Shown: positions 34,950-45,270, counted from the first letter of the stretch. The stretch is 64,000 nucleotides of DNA from Vibrio hepatarius (GCF_011806575.1 NZ_JAATOO010000008.1:124001-188000), one strand, 5' to 3'. Numbers and translations are program-made. Notes: generated from the sequence alone by a model not told the origin.

Positions 34950-35726
34950 ATGAAAGCATGGATCACAGGGCAATCTGAACCAGTGTATTGGATAGCGACG
35001 GCTAAGTCGTACCAAGATGCAGTTAACAGTACTCCCTCTCTAAATAACGCAACCCCTTTGTTTACAGGTGACATGTATGCGCAAGTGATGTCTCTTTCTC
35101 CTTGGGTTGTGGCTCCTGAGTCGCTCCTTGATATCGATGATTCGATTCTAACTTGCGGGATTTTTATTACTTCAAATGCAGGGCTAGAGGATGTTCTCGC
35201 CCACTTGCGTAGCCTGTTAACCGCCGGCTTATTTGGAGAAGAAGTTTTATTCCGTTTTTATGATCCCAAAGTCATTTTCCCAATGTTTGAACTTATGAGT
35301 ACTGCGGAACGCAATGCTTTTATGGGAAACACTTCTAGCTGGACGCAGTTTAATAACGATACGGCTTTGAGCTATTCATCGATTCCAAGCCCCGATTTTA
35401 AAATCTCAACTTCTGCATGGTGGGTGATCAAGGAATCGCACCTCACTGAGCCTGAAAACGTCGATGTTTTGGCTAAAAACTTAGAGCGCAGATTTTGGGA
35501 AAAACTGCCAGATGTCATGAATGTTGTCGACTCTCCCTTGGACGCAATTACAGCGGTTCTTATCGACAGCAAAGAGCTAGGATTTGGAGGCGATGAGGCT
35601 CAGTTTAGAGCCTTGGCTCTGATCGTTCATCAAGGACAGGGAAAAGCAGAAGATGCGGCACGGGCGTTGTTACTGTCTTCTGACGAGGAACAGAGGCTTA
35701 AGAACTATATGAAGGAGTGTGTATGA
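34950..35726 (+). CDS. DUF4123 effector-chaperone/adaptor of the type VI system
   Basis: 258 residues from ATG 34950, chosen because GAGAGG lies upstream; an ATG at 34935 overlapping the vgrG stop is also possible. Central DUF4123 region, LRSLLTAGLFGEEVLFRFYDPKVIFPMFELMSTAERNAFMG, is the family core, with the RFYDP motif clear. Such proteins (VasW/Tap/TEC) hold a cognate effector and bring it to VgrG. Its end overlaps the lipase start by ATGA, so the two are made together. Chaperone for the DUF2235 protein is inferred from order. Confidence 0.88.
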   Translation: MKAWITGQSEPVYWIATAKSYQDAVNSTPSLNNATPLFTGDMYAQVMSLSPWVVAPESLLDIDDSILTCGIFITSNAGLEDVLAHLRSLLTAGLFGEEVLFRFYDPKVIFPMFELMSTAERNAFMGNTSSWTQFNNDTALSYSSIPSPDFKISTSAWWVIKESHLTEPENVDVLAKNLERRFWEKLPDVMNVVDSPLDAITAVLIDSKELGFGGDEAQFRALALIVHQGQGKAEDAARALLLSSDEEQRLKNYMKECV

Positions 35727-37801
35727 GGGCGCTCGGTGTCGATTCGCATTGTATTGTCTGTGAAAAATATACCCATTGGGTAGAGATTGTTGTGAGTGAT
35801 GAGCACAATCAAGCGTTCCCTGACATCTCAGGTACTTTGATTGACGGAAGTGGAGCCGAATATCCAGTTACCGTTGGCGAAGCCCCAATCCTTCTGACCG
35901 ATTTAGCGTCAGGAAGAGTTGAGTTGAAACTGGATGCGATATCTTGGCTTGAAGAAACAGAAAAGAGAACACCGTTTGAAGGCAGTGACTGCCCGGTGGA
36001 TCTATGGCTAACAGATAATCCGCTAGGACATGAATCTAAGAAAAGGACTCGCCACGATCTAACTCTAGGTGATTTTATCACCGCAGAAGAAGGGAAGGAC
36101 TTACCTAAACGCCATCAAGCACAACAATTAGGTGCGGCCAAACTGGTGACGGATAACAGCCATGTTGTCACGGTTCAAGGGTGTCGGTATATCACGCTTC
36201 GTTTAGGGATGTTTTTTGATGGTACCGCCAATAACACCTACAGTGCCAAATGGGGTAAACAACAACTTGAAGCACGATACAATTCTTGGAAAGCGTCGTA
36301 CCAAGCATCAAAAAGCATTTTAGAGTCTAAGGGAAAAGCGGTTAACGAAGTACCTGCCACAGAACTTATCGACTCATGTTTTGATTTTGGAGATGTGACC
36401 GGAAGTGCTGCAAACGAGCTGACCAATATTCAAAAATTGTTCGACTTATACCAAACAGATACTTTTAATGAAGATAAAACCGTATTCAATCACGCCCAGT
36501 ATATTACTGGTATTGGTACTGGGAATAGTACCGATATTGCACCTGCGGATGAAGATGAAATACCCGGTCAGTCATTAGGGCTTGGCAAGTACGGTGTGAT
36601 AGCGAAAGTTGAAACTGGTATTGAGCAAGTATGTAACCAACTAGAAGACATAATTCTATTTATAGAAAATAACCATTTCCCAATTGATGGATTTTCAAAG
36701 TTAGAGTTCGATATCTTCGGTTTTAGTCGTGGAGCAGCAGCAGCGCGACATTTTGTTAACGTTGCACTAGATGGGCAAGAAGGATTGTTTTCCACGAAAT
36801 TTATGGAAACTTGTAGGCTTAATAGAGTCGCTCTTAGTAAAAATTTTGACTGGAACAACAACAGTAATTGTGAAGTGGCGTTTGTTGGTGTGTTTGATAC
36901 CGTTGCCGCAATAATGAATCCATTGACACTCGATATGTCGTTACATAACGATGACAATGATCCAGTCAGATTGTGGTTAGATCCTGAAAGGGTTCGTAAA
37001 GCTGTTCATTTAGTCGCGCACGAAAATACTGAATATCGGATTAATTTCAGCTTAAATAAGCTAAATCGAGCTCCACATTTTGATGAACTGATATTGCCGG
37101 GCGCACATTCAGATTTAGGTGGTGGGTACCACTCTAGAGTTGCGTATCCACAAAAAGATTATTGGTTACCACTATTGGAAAACCAGAGAATTAGGAAAGT
37201 ATGGGATAGAGACCTACCAACTTTCGGTAAGCAACGACGTATCGATGTTTTAAAGCAAAAGCTGGAAGCGGTGAAACAACAAGAATTGTCTCACGGCTGG
37301 AATGAAAACAATTATCTTGTTACCGAGCCTAAGATAACTCGATCAGGCAGAGACAAAGAGTCTGCGAGTATGGAGCTTATTTACCGAACGTATACGGAAG
37401 GGGACCTGTCGCGTCTCTATCTACGTGTAATGTATGGTTTAGCGGAGTTTGCTGGCGTACCGATATATGACGTTGAAAAAAATAATTCGGTTTGGACATG
37501 TGTTGAAAGTGATTCAGATGCTCATCTTTATTATCCAGTTCCAAAAGAGTTAATGAATCACGTATCGAAGGAAAAGTTTCCATTTGGGGACCTTTGTGCA
37601 CAAGTACTTGAGTTCGCAAAACGTGGTGAAGTGATTAATGTGCTGAAACTGAATGATAAAATTAGCGACTTTATGCAGCTAGGATTAGTCCACCATTCCT
37701 CAGATGAGGACCTAAACTATGGTCTTGTAAAAGGAAATGCACCTAATATGGTTGATAATCAATACAAACGTAAGGAGCACGAATGTGAAAAAGAGTTATA
37801 A
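35723..37801 (+). CDS. DUF2235 lipase effector of the type VI system (Tle1-like)
   Basis: 692 residues from ATG 35723. Residues 1-150 form an N-terminal region with a Cys pair (CIVCEKYTHW) and beta-like strands, of unknown fold. The DUF2235 alpha/beta-hydrolase domain starts near 155 with FFDGTANNTYS. The nucleophile is in FGFSRGAAAARHFV (Ser about 335), the acid in GVFDTVAA (Asp about 392), and the base in GAHSDLGGGYH (His about 462). Tle1 enzymes cut phospholipids in rival cells' membranes. It overlaps the adaptor gene and the immunity gene. AT-rich codon use relative to neighbours suggests acquisition. Confidence 0.88.
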   Translation: MRALGVDSHCIVCEKYTHWVEIVVSDEHNQAFPDISGTLIDGSGAEYPVTVGEAPILLTDLASGRVELKLDAISWLEETEKRTPFEGSDCPVDLWLTDNPLGHESKKRTRHDLTLGDFITAEEGKDLPKRHQAQQLGAAKLVTDNSHVVTVQGCRYITLRLGMFFDGTANNTYSAKWGKQQLEARYNSWKASYQASKSILESKGKAVNEVPATELIDSCFDFGDVTGSAANELTNIQKLFDLYQTDTFNEDKTVFNHAQYITGIGTGNSTDIAPADEDEIPGQSLGLGKYGVIAKVETGIEQVCNQLEDIILFIENNHFPIDGFSKLEFDIFGFSRGAAAARHFVNVALDGQEGLFSTKFMETCRLNRVALSKNFDWNNNSNCEVAFVGVFDTVAAIMNPLTLDMSLHNDDNDPVRLWLDPERVRKAVHLVAHENTEYRINFSLNKLNRAPHFDELILPGAHSDLGGGYHSRVAYPQKDYWLPLLENQRIRKVWDRDLPTFGKQRRIDVLKQKLEAVKQQELSHGWNENNYLVTEPKITRSGRDKESASMELIYRTYTEGDLSRLYLRVMYGLAEFAGVPIYDVEKNNSVWTCVESDSDAHLYYPVPKELMNHVSKEKFPFGDLCAQVLEFAKRGEVINVLKLNDKISDFMQLGLVHHSSDEDLNYGLVKGNAPNMVDNQYKRKEHECEKEL

Positions 37802-38492
37802 AATACTATTCCCTCTTTTTATAATATTTAGTGCAACCTCTTGCGCCAAACAAAATTACCCTGATGACGAGCGTTATAAACCTTGGCGCATTGGTGCGGC
37901 AATCTCCTATGAGTTTTCTTCCGGTGTTTTGGAGGCATATGGAGTCAATAAAACAGAAGATTGGACGAGTGTGATGCTGCCTTATGGGAATTTGGTAAGC
38001 GGAAAAAGATTGAACCTAGAAAATTATAAGCGCAGTTCTTATCCGGAGTACGATGGTAACTCTCTTATCCTGAACAACATAATTAACTTTACCCCAAATC
38101 AGCTTGGTTTAGGTTTTAAGACACTACCAGAACAACTTTATGTTTACTGGCGTAATAATGGTACGGATTACGCTACGGTAGTTGATGTGACTCCCCAAAT
38201 TAAAGCCGCAATAACTAAGCCTTATCCACATCCAAGCTGGCGATTTGAGGGCGAAAACTGCTATCAGACGGACTTCATTTTCGGTTTACTTCCAGATGGT
38301 AGAGCTAAATTATGGTTGGAAGGGTGCAACATTTATACCTATGTTGGTGAATACCAACCTACGAAAGTTATGCCGCCAGCAGACCCAAGTAAAATAAAAA
38401 ACAAACCAATTCCTTGGGATAAAGTCAATCAAGTATGGTACGACAAAGAAAAGTACAAAATGCAAAACATCGACGATGTTGTAAAACTCTAA
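37785..38492 (+). CDS. Immunity lipoprotein for the lipase effector, DUF2931-like
   Basis: 235 residues from GTG 37785, preceded by AAGGAGCACGAAT and overlapping the last 17 bases of the lipase gene. Lipobox FSATSC puts the lipidated Cys at residue 20, so it faces the periplasm. PWRIGAAISYEFSSGVLEAYGVNKTEDWTSVMLPYGN resembles DUF2931 proteins, which are often found beside Tle effectors. Immunity is inferred from position, overlap and periplasmic anchoring, since Tle1 attacks from the periplasm. No enzymatic motif is seen. Confidence 0.72.
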   Translation: MKKSYKILFPLFIIFSATSCAKQNYPDDERYKPWRIGAAISYEFSSGVLEAYGVNKTEDWTSVMLPYGNLVSGKRLNLENYKRSSYPEYDGNSLILNNIINFTPNQLGLGFKTLPEQLYVYWRNNGTDYATVVDVTPQIKAAITKPYPHPSWRFEGENCYQTDFIFGLLPDGRAKLWLEGCNIYTYVGEYQPTKVMPPADPSKIKNKPIPWDKVNQVWYDKEKYKMQNIDDVVKL

Positions 38493-38520
38493 CCCGATAA
38501 TTGTTATTAAGGAGCAAAAT

Positions 38521-38805
38521 ATGCCTAAAGGTGCGTTACTTGGAGATATTGGGTCGGATCACGATGGTTTTCCACCAACGCCAATCATTGCAGGCTCGCC
38601 AACCGTGAAAATTGACGGAAAACCTGTGGCTAGAAAGGGTGACCCATTAGCCCCACACGATAAGCCGAAAAATCCGATGCATCCCCGTGCAATCAAAGAA
38701 GGGTCGAGCTCAGTGAAAATTGATGGCTTACCTGCTGCGAGAGTGGGTGACGCGGTCTCTTGTGGCGGTGTGATTATCGGTGGTTGTTCAGTGAATATTG
38801 GGTGA
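38521..38805 (+). CDS. PAAR-domain spike-tip protein
   Basis: 94 residues, essentially one PAAR domain. It carries GSPTVKIDGKPVARKGDP and SSSVKIDGLPAARVGDAVSCGGVIIGG, the repeated PAAR strands, with His residues (HD, HP) and Cys that hold the zinc at the tip. It sharpens the VgrG spike and often carries effectors. RBS AAGGAGCAAAAT. It is last in the module; its stop lies inside a hairpin (38797-38824). Confidence 0.93.
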   Translation: MPKGALLGDIGSDHDGFPPTPIIAGSPTVKIDGKPVARKGDPLAPHDKPKNPMHPRAIKEGSSSVKIDGLPAARVGDAVSCGGVIIGGCSVNIG

Positions 38806-38824
38806 GTGTTTAAGCTCACCCAAT
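38797..38824. terminator. Hairpin at the end of the type VI module
   Basis: Perfect 10-bp stem ATTGGGTGAG / CTCACCCAAT overlapping the PAAR stop codon, with an 8-nt loop. The T run is poor. Confidence 0.55.
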
Positions 38825-38865
38825 CTACAGCTTGCTCCAGTACTAGAAGCCAGAACATACCTTGC

Positions 38866-39243
38866 TTATTCAGATTTAGGCGCAAACACTCGAATTCGGT
38901 GCTCGTCTGGGTCTAGAGCTACAAATGTTTTGCCGAAAACCAACTCTGTTGGTTGCTGAGAAAAGCGTACTTCTTTGCTTTTCCACTCTTGATAAAGTTG
39001 ATTCAGTTCGGTTTCGTTCTCAACGATTAAGGATAGCTCCGTTCCGCCGCCACTCTTATTCGCTGGTGGTACCGTTTGGTCAAGCTGCTTTAAACCAAGG
39101 CTAAGATTGGAAAGTAATGGAATAAATACAAAAGTTGGCGATAGCACGTTACTTTTAGCATCGAAAACCTTGGCATAAAAGCTTTTGCTCGCCTCAATAT
39201 CTTCGACGTAAAATACCACCGATTCAAACGCTAACATAGACAC
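38866..39243 (-). CDS. VOC-family (glyoxalase/bleomycin-resistance fold) protein
   Basis: 125 residues. Starts ESVVFYVEDIEASKSFYAKVFDAK and ends FVALDPDEHRIRVFAPKSE, the two halves of a VOC fold, each contributing metal or ligand positions. The family covers glyoxalases, dioxygenases and antibiotic-binding proteins; no specific member is recognised. It lies 58 bases downstream of the WYL regulator gene on the same strand, so the regulator probably controls it. Confidence 0.8.
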   Translation of the reverse strand: MSMLAFESVVFYVEDIEASKSFYAKVFDAKSNVLSPTFVFIPLLSNLSLGLKQLDQTVPPANKSGGGTELSLIVENETELNQLYQEWKSKEVRFSQQPTELVFGKTFVALDPDEHRIRVFAPKSE

Positions 39244-39301
39244 TCCCTAGTAATTGGTTATGGTTCATTGCCAATTTAACGGAGTGCACTGACAGTTTTT
39301 G

Positions 39302-40003
39302 TCAGTAGCGTATGTCCTTATCACGAATTCCTTGTTCCTGTTGCCATTGTTTTATTAAGACTCGTCGGTCAACAGAGTAACTGCCTTCATCGCAAAGCCA
39401 TTGTTCGATTCGGTCAAGCCTGAAATGGCGGAACGCATTTTTGTTCTCACACCAAGAGACCAATACCTGATGATGTTGGAACAAGCCAACTAAAAGTGGC
39501 CATATCACTCGCTCGCTGCGGTTATCTTTCAAATCTAGATAATGGATTTTAGCTTTTTGTTGCTGCTTGATAGCATGCCTGATCTCCGATAACTGCCCAC
39601 TTTTTGCCACTTCTTCTTGAGCTGGAGCGACTCTAAATACATCTTCGATGAACTTTGCTTTGTGGTCAGGAGGTAACACCGCTGATATTTTCGCTATCGC
39701 ATTCCTAGCCGATTCTTCAAATTCGTCGCCACCTTGTTTGGCTATCCAACTTGCGCCTAACAAGAGTGCTTCCAATTCGGAGGTGGAAAACATCAGCGGA
39801 GGCAGAGTGAATGTCGGTTTTAATAAATATCCGACTCCCGCCTCACCTTGAATATCAGCACCTTGAGCCTGCAAAGTTGCGATATCTCGATAGATAGTAC
39901 GAATGCTGACGTTAAGCTTATCCGCTAAGTGCTCTGCCGAAACAGGGTACTTATGGCATCGAAATAACTGCAAAAGATCAAGGAGTCGCTGGCTTCGAGA
40001 CAT
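39302..40003 (-). CDS. YafY-like helix-turn-helix regulator with WYL domain
   Basis: 233 residues. N-terminal HTH_11 RSQRLLDLLQLFRCHKYPVSAEHLADKLNVSIRTIYRDIATLQAQGADIQGEAGVGYLLK is of the DeoR/YafY type. The C-terminal half (about residues 135-205) carries the WYL domain: AIKQQQKAKIHYLDLKDNRSERVIWPLLVGLFQHHQVLVSWCENKNAFRHFRLDRI. WYL proteins respond to nucleotide-like ligands or DNA damage. It is paired with the VOC gene, which it probably regulates. Confidence 0.82.
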   Translation of the reverse strand: MSRSQRLLDLLQLFRCHKYPVSAEHLADKLNVSIRTIYRDIATLQAQGADIQGEAGVGYLLKPTFTLPPLMFSTSELEALLLGASWIAKQGGDEFEESARNAIAKISAVLPPDHKAKFIEDVFRVAPAQEEVAKSGQLSEIRHAIKQQQKAKIHYLDLKDNRSERVIWPLLVGLFQHHQVLVSWCENKNAFRHFRLDRIEQWLCDEGSYSVDRRVLIKQWQQEQGIRDKDIRY

Positions 40004-40148
40004 AGTTGTGTGGTTCTAAAGTGAGTGTGGAGCAAGTATACCATTTTAACTGGGATGAGATTTGCGCTATGGATGAAAGAAGGGCATCTGGTTGTTGCCC
40101 TAAATAGTGTCTAAAGTGGTTTATATCCTGATTCATTCGGAACAAATA

Positions 40149-40175
40149 AAAAAGCGAACCATGTGGTTCGCTTTA
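40149..40175. terminator. Terminator downstream of gcvP
   Basis: The perfect stem AAAGCGAACC / GGTTCGCTTT with loop ATGT is flanked by A and T runs. Confidence 0.85.
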
Positions 40176-40197
40176 TGTTATTTATGCCTTACAAAGA

Positions 40198-43062
40198 TTA
40201 ATCTTCATAGTTATCGATGCTTGGGCACGAGCAGATTAGATTACGGTCGCCGTAAACGTTATCTACGCGGTTTACTGTTGGCCAGTATTTCCAAGATTTA
40301 GTTGCTTTCGATGGGAAACAACCTAGCTCACGAGAGTAAGGGCGATCCCATTCTGCTGCAGCAAGATCAACTTGAGTGTGTGGTGCATTTACTAGAGGGT
40401 TGTTCTCTAGCGGCCATTCACCGTTCTTCACTTTCGTCATCTCTTCGCGGATTGCGATCATCGCGTCACAGAAGCGGTCTAGCTCTTCCAAATCTTCTGA
40501 TTCAGTTGGCTCTACCATTAACGTGCCAGCAACTGGGAACGACATCGTTGGCGCGTGGAAACCGTAGTCCATCAAACGTTTTGCAATGTCTTCTTCGCTG
40601 ATGCCTGTTTCTTCTTTTAGTGGACGAATGTCGATAATACATTCGTGCGCTACGCGGCCGTTAGTGCCACGGTAAAGAACAGGGTAGTGAGGTAGTAGAC
40701 GCTCCATCACGTAGTTCGCGTTAAGGATCGCCACTTTAGTCGCTTCTTGTAGACCCGCTTCGCCCATCATAGCGATGTATGCCCAAGAAATAGGTAGGAT
40801 TGACGCACTACCCATATCTGCCGCAGACACTGCAAAGTCATCGCCTTCTACACCGTTTTCGATGTGACCCGGTAGGAATGGTGCTAGGTGTGATTTAACA
40901 CCGATAGGACCCATACCAGGACCGCCACCACCGTGTGGGATACAGAAGGTTTTGTGCAAGTTCAGGTGAGATACGTCAGAACCAATGAAGCCAGGAGACG
41001 TTAGGGCTACCTGCGCGTTCATGTTCGCGCCGTCTAGGTAAACCTGACCGCCCGCAGCATGAACCATTTCGCACACTTCTTTCACTTGCTCTTCGTATAC
41101 GCCGTGCGTAGAAGGGTAAGTGATCATGATGCTTGATAGGTTGTCTTTGTGCTTCTCGATTTTCGCTGCTAGGTCAGTCATGTCGATGTTGCCATCTTCA
41201 TCACATTTAACCACAACGACTTTCATTGACACCATTGATGCAGTTGCAGGGTTGGTACCGTGCGCAGAGCTTGGAATCAAACATACGTTGCGGTGACCTT
41301 CACCACGGCTTTCGTGGTAGCGTTGAATCGCGATAAGACCTGCGTACTCACCAGATGCGCCAGAGTTTGGCTGTAGAGAGAATTCGTCGTAGCCTGTGAT
41401 CTCACATAGCTTCTCTTTTAGATCTTTCGCTAGCGCAGAGTAACCAGCCGCTTGCTCTAGAGGAGCGAATGGGTGAATAGAACCAAACTCAGGCCAAGTG
41501 ATAGGGATCATCTCTGCCGCAGCGTTCAGTTTCATTGTACAGCTGCCTAGCGGGATCATACCGTGAGTCAGTGAGAAGTCTTTGTTCTCAAGCTGTTTCA
41601 GGTAACGCATCATTTGCGTTTCGCTATGGTGTGTATTGAATACTGGGTGCGTTAGGAACTCAGATGTACGGCGTAGCGCTTCAGGAATAGCAGCAAACTC
41701 GTTGCTTGCGATTTCAGAAGACAGCGCGTTCACTTCTTGCTGAACGCCGAACACAGTAAATAGCGCTTCAATATCACCCGTTGTAGTGGTTTCGTCGAAG
41801 CTGATACCTAGCTTGCCATCTAGCTTACGTAGGTTGATGTCTGCCGCTTGTGCTTTCGTGTAAAGCTCTTCAGTTTTGCCTTCTGTGTTGATCGTGATGG
41901 TATCGAAGAAGCTGTTGTGTGCTAGCTCGTAACCAGACTTAGTCAGGCCAGCCGCTAGAATCGCAGTCATGTGGTGAGTGCGACGAGCGATTGTACGTAG
42001 ACCTTCTGCGCCGTGGAAGACTGCGTAGAAAGACGCCATGTTCGCCAGTAGAGCCTGCGCAGTACAGATGTTTGATGTCGCCTTTTCACGGCGGATGTGC
42101 TGCTCACGTGTTTGCATTGCCATGCGAAGTGCTTGATTGCCGTTTACATCGATAGAAACACCGATAACACGACCTGGCATTGTACGCTTATGTTTATCAC
42201 GCGTTGCCATGAATGCTGCGTGTGGACCGCCGTAACCCATTGGTACGCCGAAACGCTGAGCTGAACCGATAACCACGTCCGCACCCATTTCACCTGCTGG
42301 TTTCAGCAGAGTAGAAGCGAGTAGGTCAGTCGCCACTGTCACTAGCGTTTTGTTTGCCTGCGCTTTAGCGATGATGTCGGTTAGATCGCGAACTTCACCA
42401 GTCGTACCTGGGTATTGCACGAGCGCACCAAATACGTCTTGTTCTGGAAGTGATTCTAGTGAGCCAACTTGTACGTCAAAGCCGATGAATTTTGCGCGAG
42501 TTTTCACGACTTCTAGTGTTTGAGGATGAACATCGTCAGCCACAAAGAATACGTTACTCTTGCTCTTACCAGCACGCTTACATAGCGTCATCGCTTCAGC
42601 GGCGGCTGTTGCTTCGTCTAGCAGAGAAGCGTTCGCGATTTCCATACCAGTTAGGTCCATGACCATTTGTTGGTAGTTAAGAAGTGCTTCCAGACGGCCT
42701 TGAGAGATCTCTGGCTGGTAAGGAGTGTATGCTGTGTACCAACCTGGGTTCTCTAGCACGTTACGTAGAATCACGTTCGGTGTGAAAGTGTTGTAGTAAC
42801 CCTGGCCGATGAATGTACGTTTGATTTGGTTTTGATCAGCGAACTGGCGCATTGCAACCAGCATGTCTGCTTCGCTTTTTGCTTCTGCAAGTGCTAGTGG
42901 TTTTTCTAGGCGAATTTGCGCTGGAACCGTTTCTTCGATAAGTGCGTCAAGGTTAGCAACATTGATCGCATCCAACATTTTTTGTTGGTCAGATTTGTTT
43001 GGGCCGTTGTGGCGAGCAACGAACTCATTTTGTGTGCTGAGGCTTTGAAGTAATTCAGTCAT
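40198..43062 (-). CDS. gcvP: Glycine dehydrogenase (decarboxylating), P-protein
   Basis: 954 residues, the fused single-chain P-protein of the glycine cleavage complex. It uses PLP to decarboxylate glycine and pass the aminomethyl group to lipoyl-GcvH. The PLP lysine is in [24 protein letters not shown] (about residue 705). The N-terminal half begins [20 protein letters not shown]. Length is the family norm. It is separated from gcvH by a terminator-like hairpin (43135-43172), so it may be made in lower amount than gcvH. Confidence 0.96.
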   Translation of the reverse strand: MTELLQSLSTQNEFVARHNGPNKSDQQKMLDAINVANLDALIEETVPAQIRLEKPLALAEAKSEADMLVAMRQFADQNQIKRTFIGQGYYNTFTPNVILRNVLENPGWYTAYTPYQPEISQGRLEALLNYQQMVMDLTGMEIANASLLDEATAAAEAMTLCKRAGKSKSNVFFVADDVHPQTLEVVKTRAKFIGFDVQVGSLESLPEQDVFGALVQYPGTTGEVRDLTDIIAKAQANKTLVTVATDLLASTLLKPAGEMGADVVIGSAQRFGVPMGYGGPHAAFMATRDKHKRTMPGRVIGVSIDVNGNQALRMAMQTREQHIRREKATSNICTAQALLANMASFYAVFHGAEGLRTIARRTHHMTAILAAGLTKSGYELAHNSFFDTITINTEGKTEELYTKAQAADINLRKLDGKLGISFDETTTTGDIEALFTVFGVQQEVNALSSEIASNEFAAIPEALRRTSEFLTHPVFNTHHSETQMMRYLKQLENKDFSLTHGMIPLGSCTMKLNAAAEMIPITWPEFGSIHPFAPLEQAAGYSALAKDLKEKLCEITGYDEFSLQPNSGASGEYAGLIAIQRYHESRGEGHRNVCLIPSSAHGTNPATASMVSMKVVVVKCDEDGNIDMTDLAAKIEKHKDNLSSIMITYPSTHGVYEEQVKEVCEMVHAAGGQVYLDGANMNAQVALTSPGFIGSDVSHLNLHKTFCIPHGGGGPGMGPIGVKSHLAPFLPGHIENGVEGDDFAVSAADMGSASILPISWAYIAMMGEAGLQEATKVAILNANYVMERLLPHYPVLYRGTNGRVAHECIIDIRPLKEETGISEEDIAKRLMDYGFHAPTMSFPVAGTLMVEPTESEDLEELDRFCDAMIAIREEMTKVKNGEWPLENNPLVNAPHTQVDLAAAEWDRPYSRELGCFPSKATKSWKYWPTVNRVDNVYGDRNLICSCPSIDNYED

Positions 43063-43134
43063 TGTCCTTTACCTACTCCATCGTTCGGGTAACGGATGTG
43101 TCGTTACTGATAAGGTTAGTTATACTTCCGAACA

Positions 43135-43172
43135 TTGAAAAAAAGCTGCCTTCCGAAACGGGGGCAGCTTTC
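43135..43172 (-). terminator. Internal terminator-like hairpin between gcvH and gcvP
   Basis: On the minus strand AAAGCTGCC pairs with GGCAGCTTT across a 12-nt loop and is followed by TTTTT. It lies inside the glyA-gcvH-gcvP run and likely reduces read-through to gcvP. Confidence 0.7.
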
Positions 43173-43185
43173 CTAATCTTCCTAA

Positions 43186-43566
43186 TTACTCGTCTTCAAT
43201 TGAGTTTAGGTATTCTTCTGCGTCTTTTAGGTTGCCTAGTTCAGATGGGTCAGACATCTTAACTTTAGCAATCCAGCCGCCTTCGTATGGTTCTTCGTTG
43301 ATTAGCTCTGGGCTATCTTCCAACTCTTCATTGATTTCTACGATTTCACCGCTGATTGGTGCGTAGATATCTGAAGCTGCTTTTACAGACTCAACAAGAG
43401 AGAAGCTATCGCCTGCTTCAATTTCGTCTTCCACTTCTGGTAGGTCAACGAATACTACGTCACCCAGCATTTCTTGCGCATGCTCAGAAATGCCGATAGT
43501 TACTGTGCCATCACCATTGTCACGTACCCACTCGTGGCTATCTGCAAACTTCAGTGTGTTGTCCAT
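43186..43566 (-). CDS. gcvH: Glycine cleavage system H protein
   Basis: 126 residues. The lipoylation site is in [25 protein letters not shown] (Lys about 64). The carrier shuttles the aminomethyl group from GcvP to GcvT and the reduced lipoyl arm to dihydrolipoamide dehydrogenase. It is 36 bases downstream of glyA, so co-transcribed. Confidence 0.96.
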   Translation of the reverse strand: MDNTLKFADSHEWVRDNGDGTVTIGISEHAQEMLGDVVFVDLPEVEDEIEAGDSFSLVESVKAASDIYAPISGEIVEINEELEDSPELINEEPYEGGWIAKVKMSDPSELGNLKDAEEYLNSIEDE

Positions 43567-43602
43567 TGCTTAATCTCCAAAAAATAACTTTGATTAACTT
43601 GT

Positions 43603-44898
43603 TTATTGGTAAAGAGGGAAGCGATTACACAACGTTTTCACTTCTTTGCGAACGCGTTGTTCTACTTCTGAGTTACCTTCTGGGTTTTCTACCAACCCAT
43701 CCAGTACATCGCCAATCCAATTACCGATGAGCTTGAATTCTTCTGCGCCAAAGCCGCGGCTTGTGCCAGCCGGAGTACCCAAACGGATACCCGATGTAAT
43801 CATAGGCTTCTCTGAATCGAACGGGATGCCATTTTTGTTACATGTGATCCCTGCACGCTCTAGAGCCTCTTCTGCTTTGTTACCTTTCAAACCTTTAGGA
43901 CGAAGGTCAACCAGCATCAGGTGAGTATCAGTTCCGCCAGTCACAATGTCGCAACCGCGAGTTTGCAATACTTCGGCTAATACTTTTGCGTTATTGATCA
44001 CCGAATCGATATAAGTTTTGAACTCAGGACCAAGAGCCTCACCAAATGCGACTGCTTTTGCCGCAATAACGTGCATTAGCGGGCCGCCTTGGAGGCCAGG
44101 GAATACCGCGGAGTTGATTTTCTTAATGATGTCTTCGTGGTTAGTCAGGATCATACCGCCACGAGGACCGCGCAGTGTTTTGTGTGTTGTGGTGGTTACA
44201 ACGTGTGCGTGTGGTAGTGGGCTAGGGTGAGCACCTGTCGCGATAAGACCTGCGATGTGCGCCATATCGACCATCAAAATTGCATCAACTTCATCAGCGA
44301 TTTCGCGGAACTTAGCGAAGTCGATGGTACGAGGAATCGCACTACCACCTGCAATGATCATTTTTGGTTTGTGCTCTAGGGCAAGAGCGCGAACATCTTC
44401 GTAGTTGATCTCTAGCGTATCGCGGTCAACGCCGTACTGAATCGCGTTAAACCATTTACCAGATAAAGCAGGGCGCGCGCCGTGTGTTAAGTGGCCGCCT
44501 GCGTCTAGAGACATACCTAAAATTGTGTCGCCTGGTTGAAGAAGTGCCAGTTTCACTGCACCGTTTGCTTGAGCGCCTGAGTGAGGTTGAACGTTTGCGT
44601 ATTCACATTGAAAAAGTTTCTTCGCACGTTCAATAGCAATTGCCTCTACTGTATCAACGTGTTCACAACCACCGTAGTAACGACGGCCTGGGTAACCTTC
44701 TGCGTATTTATTGGTTAGGCATGTGCCTTGTGCTTGCATTACCGCTTTAGACACAATGTTCTCTGAAGCGATAAGCTCAATTTGTTCGTTTTGACGCGTG
44801 AACTCTGCCTGAATGCCGGCAAATACTGAGTCATCTGTCGCAGAAAGGTTAGTAGAGAAAAAGTTCTCTAGGCTGTGATTCTGATAAGTGTTGTTCAT
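43603..44898 (-). CDS. glyA: Serine hydroxymethyltransferase
   Basis: 431 residues. It interconverts serine and glycine with tetrahydrofolate. PLP lysine in [17 protein letters not shown] (about residue 240); other marks are [17 protein letters not shown] and [10 protein letters not shown]. Within this locus it couples glycine cleavage to serine and one-carbon supply; Vibrios usually have another glyA on chromosome 1. It is first of the minus-strand run. Confidence 0.96.
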   Translation of the reverse strand: MNNTYQNHSLENFFSTNLSATDDSVFAGIQAEFTRQNEQIELIASENIVSKAVMQAQGTCLTNKYAEGYPGRRYYGGCEHVDTVEAIAIERAKKLFQCEYANVQPHSGAQANGAVKLALLQPGDTILGMSLDAGGHLTHGARPALSGKWFNAIQYGVDRDTLEINYEDVRALALEHKPKMIIAGGSAIPRTIDFAKFREIADEVDAILMVDMAHIAGLIATGAHPSPLPHAHVVTTTTHKTLRGPRGGMILTNHEDIIKKINSAVFPGLQGGPLMHVIAAKAVAFGEALGPEFKTYIDSVINNAKVLAEVLQTRGCDIVTGGTDTHLMLVDLRPKGLKGNKAEEALERAGITCNKNGIPFDSEKPMITSGIRLGTPAGTSRGFGAEEFKLIGNWIGDVLDGLVENPEGNSEVEQRVRKEVKTLCNRFPLYQ

Positions 44899-44975
44899 GG
44901 TAGAAGACCTTCCTATCGTGCTAACAAGAGTGTTTTTTGTAGGGGTACAGCTCTTGTCAGTCCTTACTTGTAATT

Positions 44976-44995
44976 GTTTTCTTTAAGGAGAAAAC
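44976..44995. promoter_or_regulatory. Inverted repeat upstream of glyA
   Basis: GTTTTC-N8-GAAAAC lies about 80 bases upstream of the glyA start. It is related in half-site sequence, not spacing, to the GGAAAC boxes at 45146 and 46102. Confidence 0.35.
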
Positions 44996-45097
44996 AACGT
45001 GAATTCCATGCCCCAAAACGACGGGGTAAAGCCGAATTTAATTGTTAAAAGCATCAACTCAAAAATTCGGAAACAGCATCTCTTCAACTAACAAGTT

Positions 45098-45118
45098 GGT
45101 AACATAGCCGTTGTTACC
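45098..45118. promoter_or_regulatory. GGTAACA / TGTTACC inverted repeat in the glyA-regulator gap
   Basis: GGTAACA (45098-45104) and TGTTACC (45112-45118) form an inverted repeat; TGTTACC recurs at 45166-45172. The 372-base gap 44899-45270 contains this and the GGAAAC site, but no gene. Confidence 0.4.
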
Positions 45119-45136
45119 ACAACAATCAACCAAAAA

Positions 45137-45159
45137 TTTCCTATTGGAAACATGGTTTC
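45137..45159. promoter_or_regulatory. GGAAAC-box operator upstream of the XRE/cupin regulator
   Basis: TTTCC-N4-GGAAA (45137-45150) overlaps GGAAAC-N3-GTTTC (45146-45159). The second motif recurs upstream of gcvT, so it is a candidate site for the regulator encoded here. Confidence 0.55.
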
Positions 45160-45270
45160 TAATTTTGTTACCGGGAGCACGGTTTATTTATTGTTCGATA
45201 CTTTTTTCTATGATCCGCTTCGTGCACAATGAAAATGGAACAGGAAGTAGCAGTCTTAAAAGAGGGAAGC

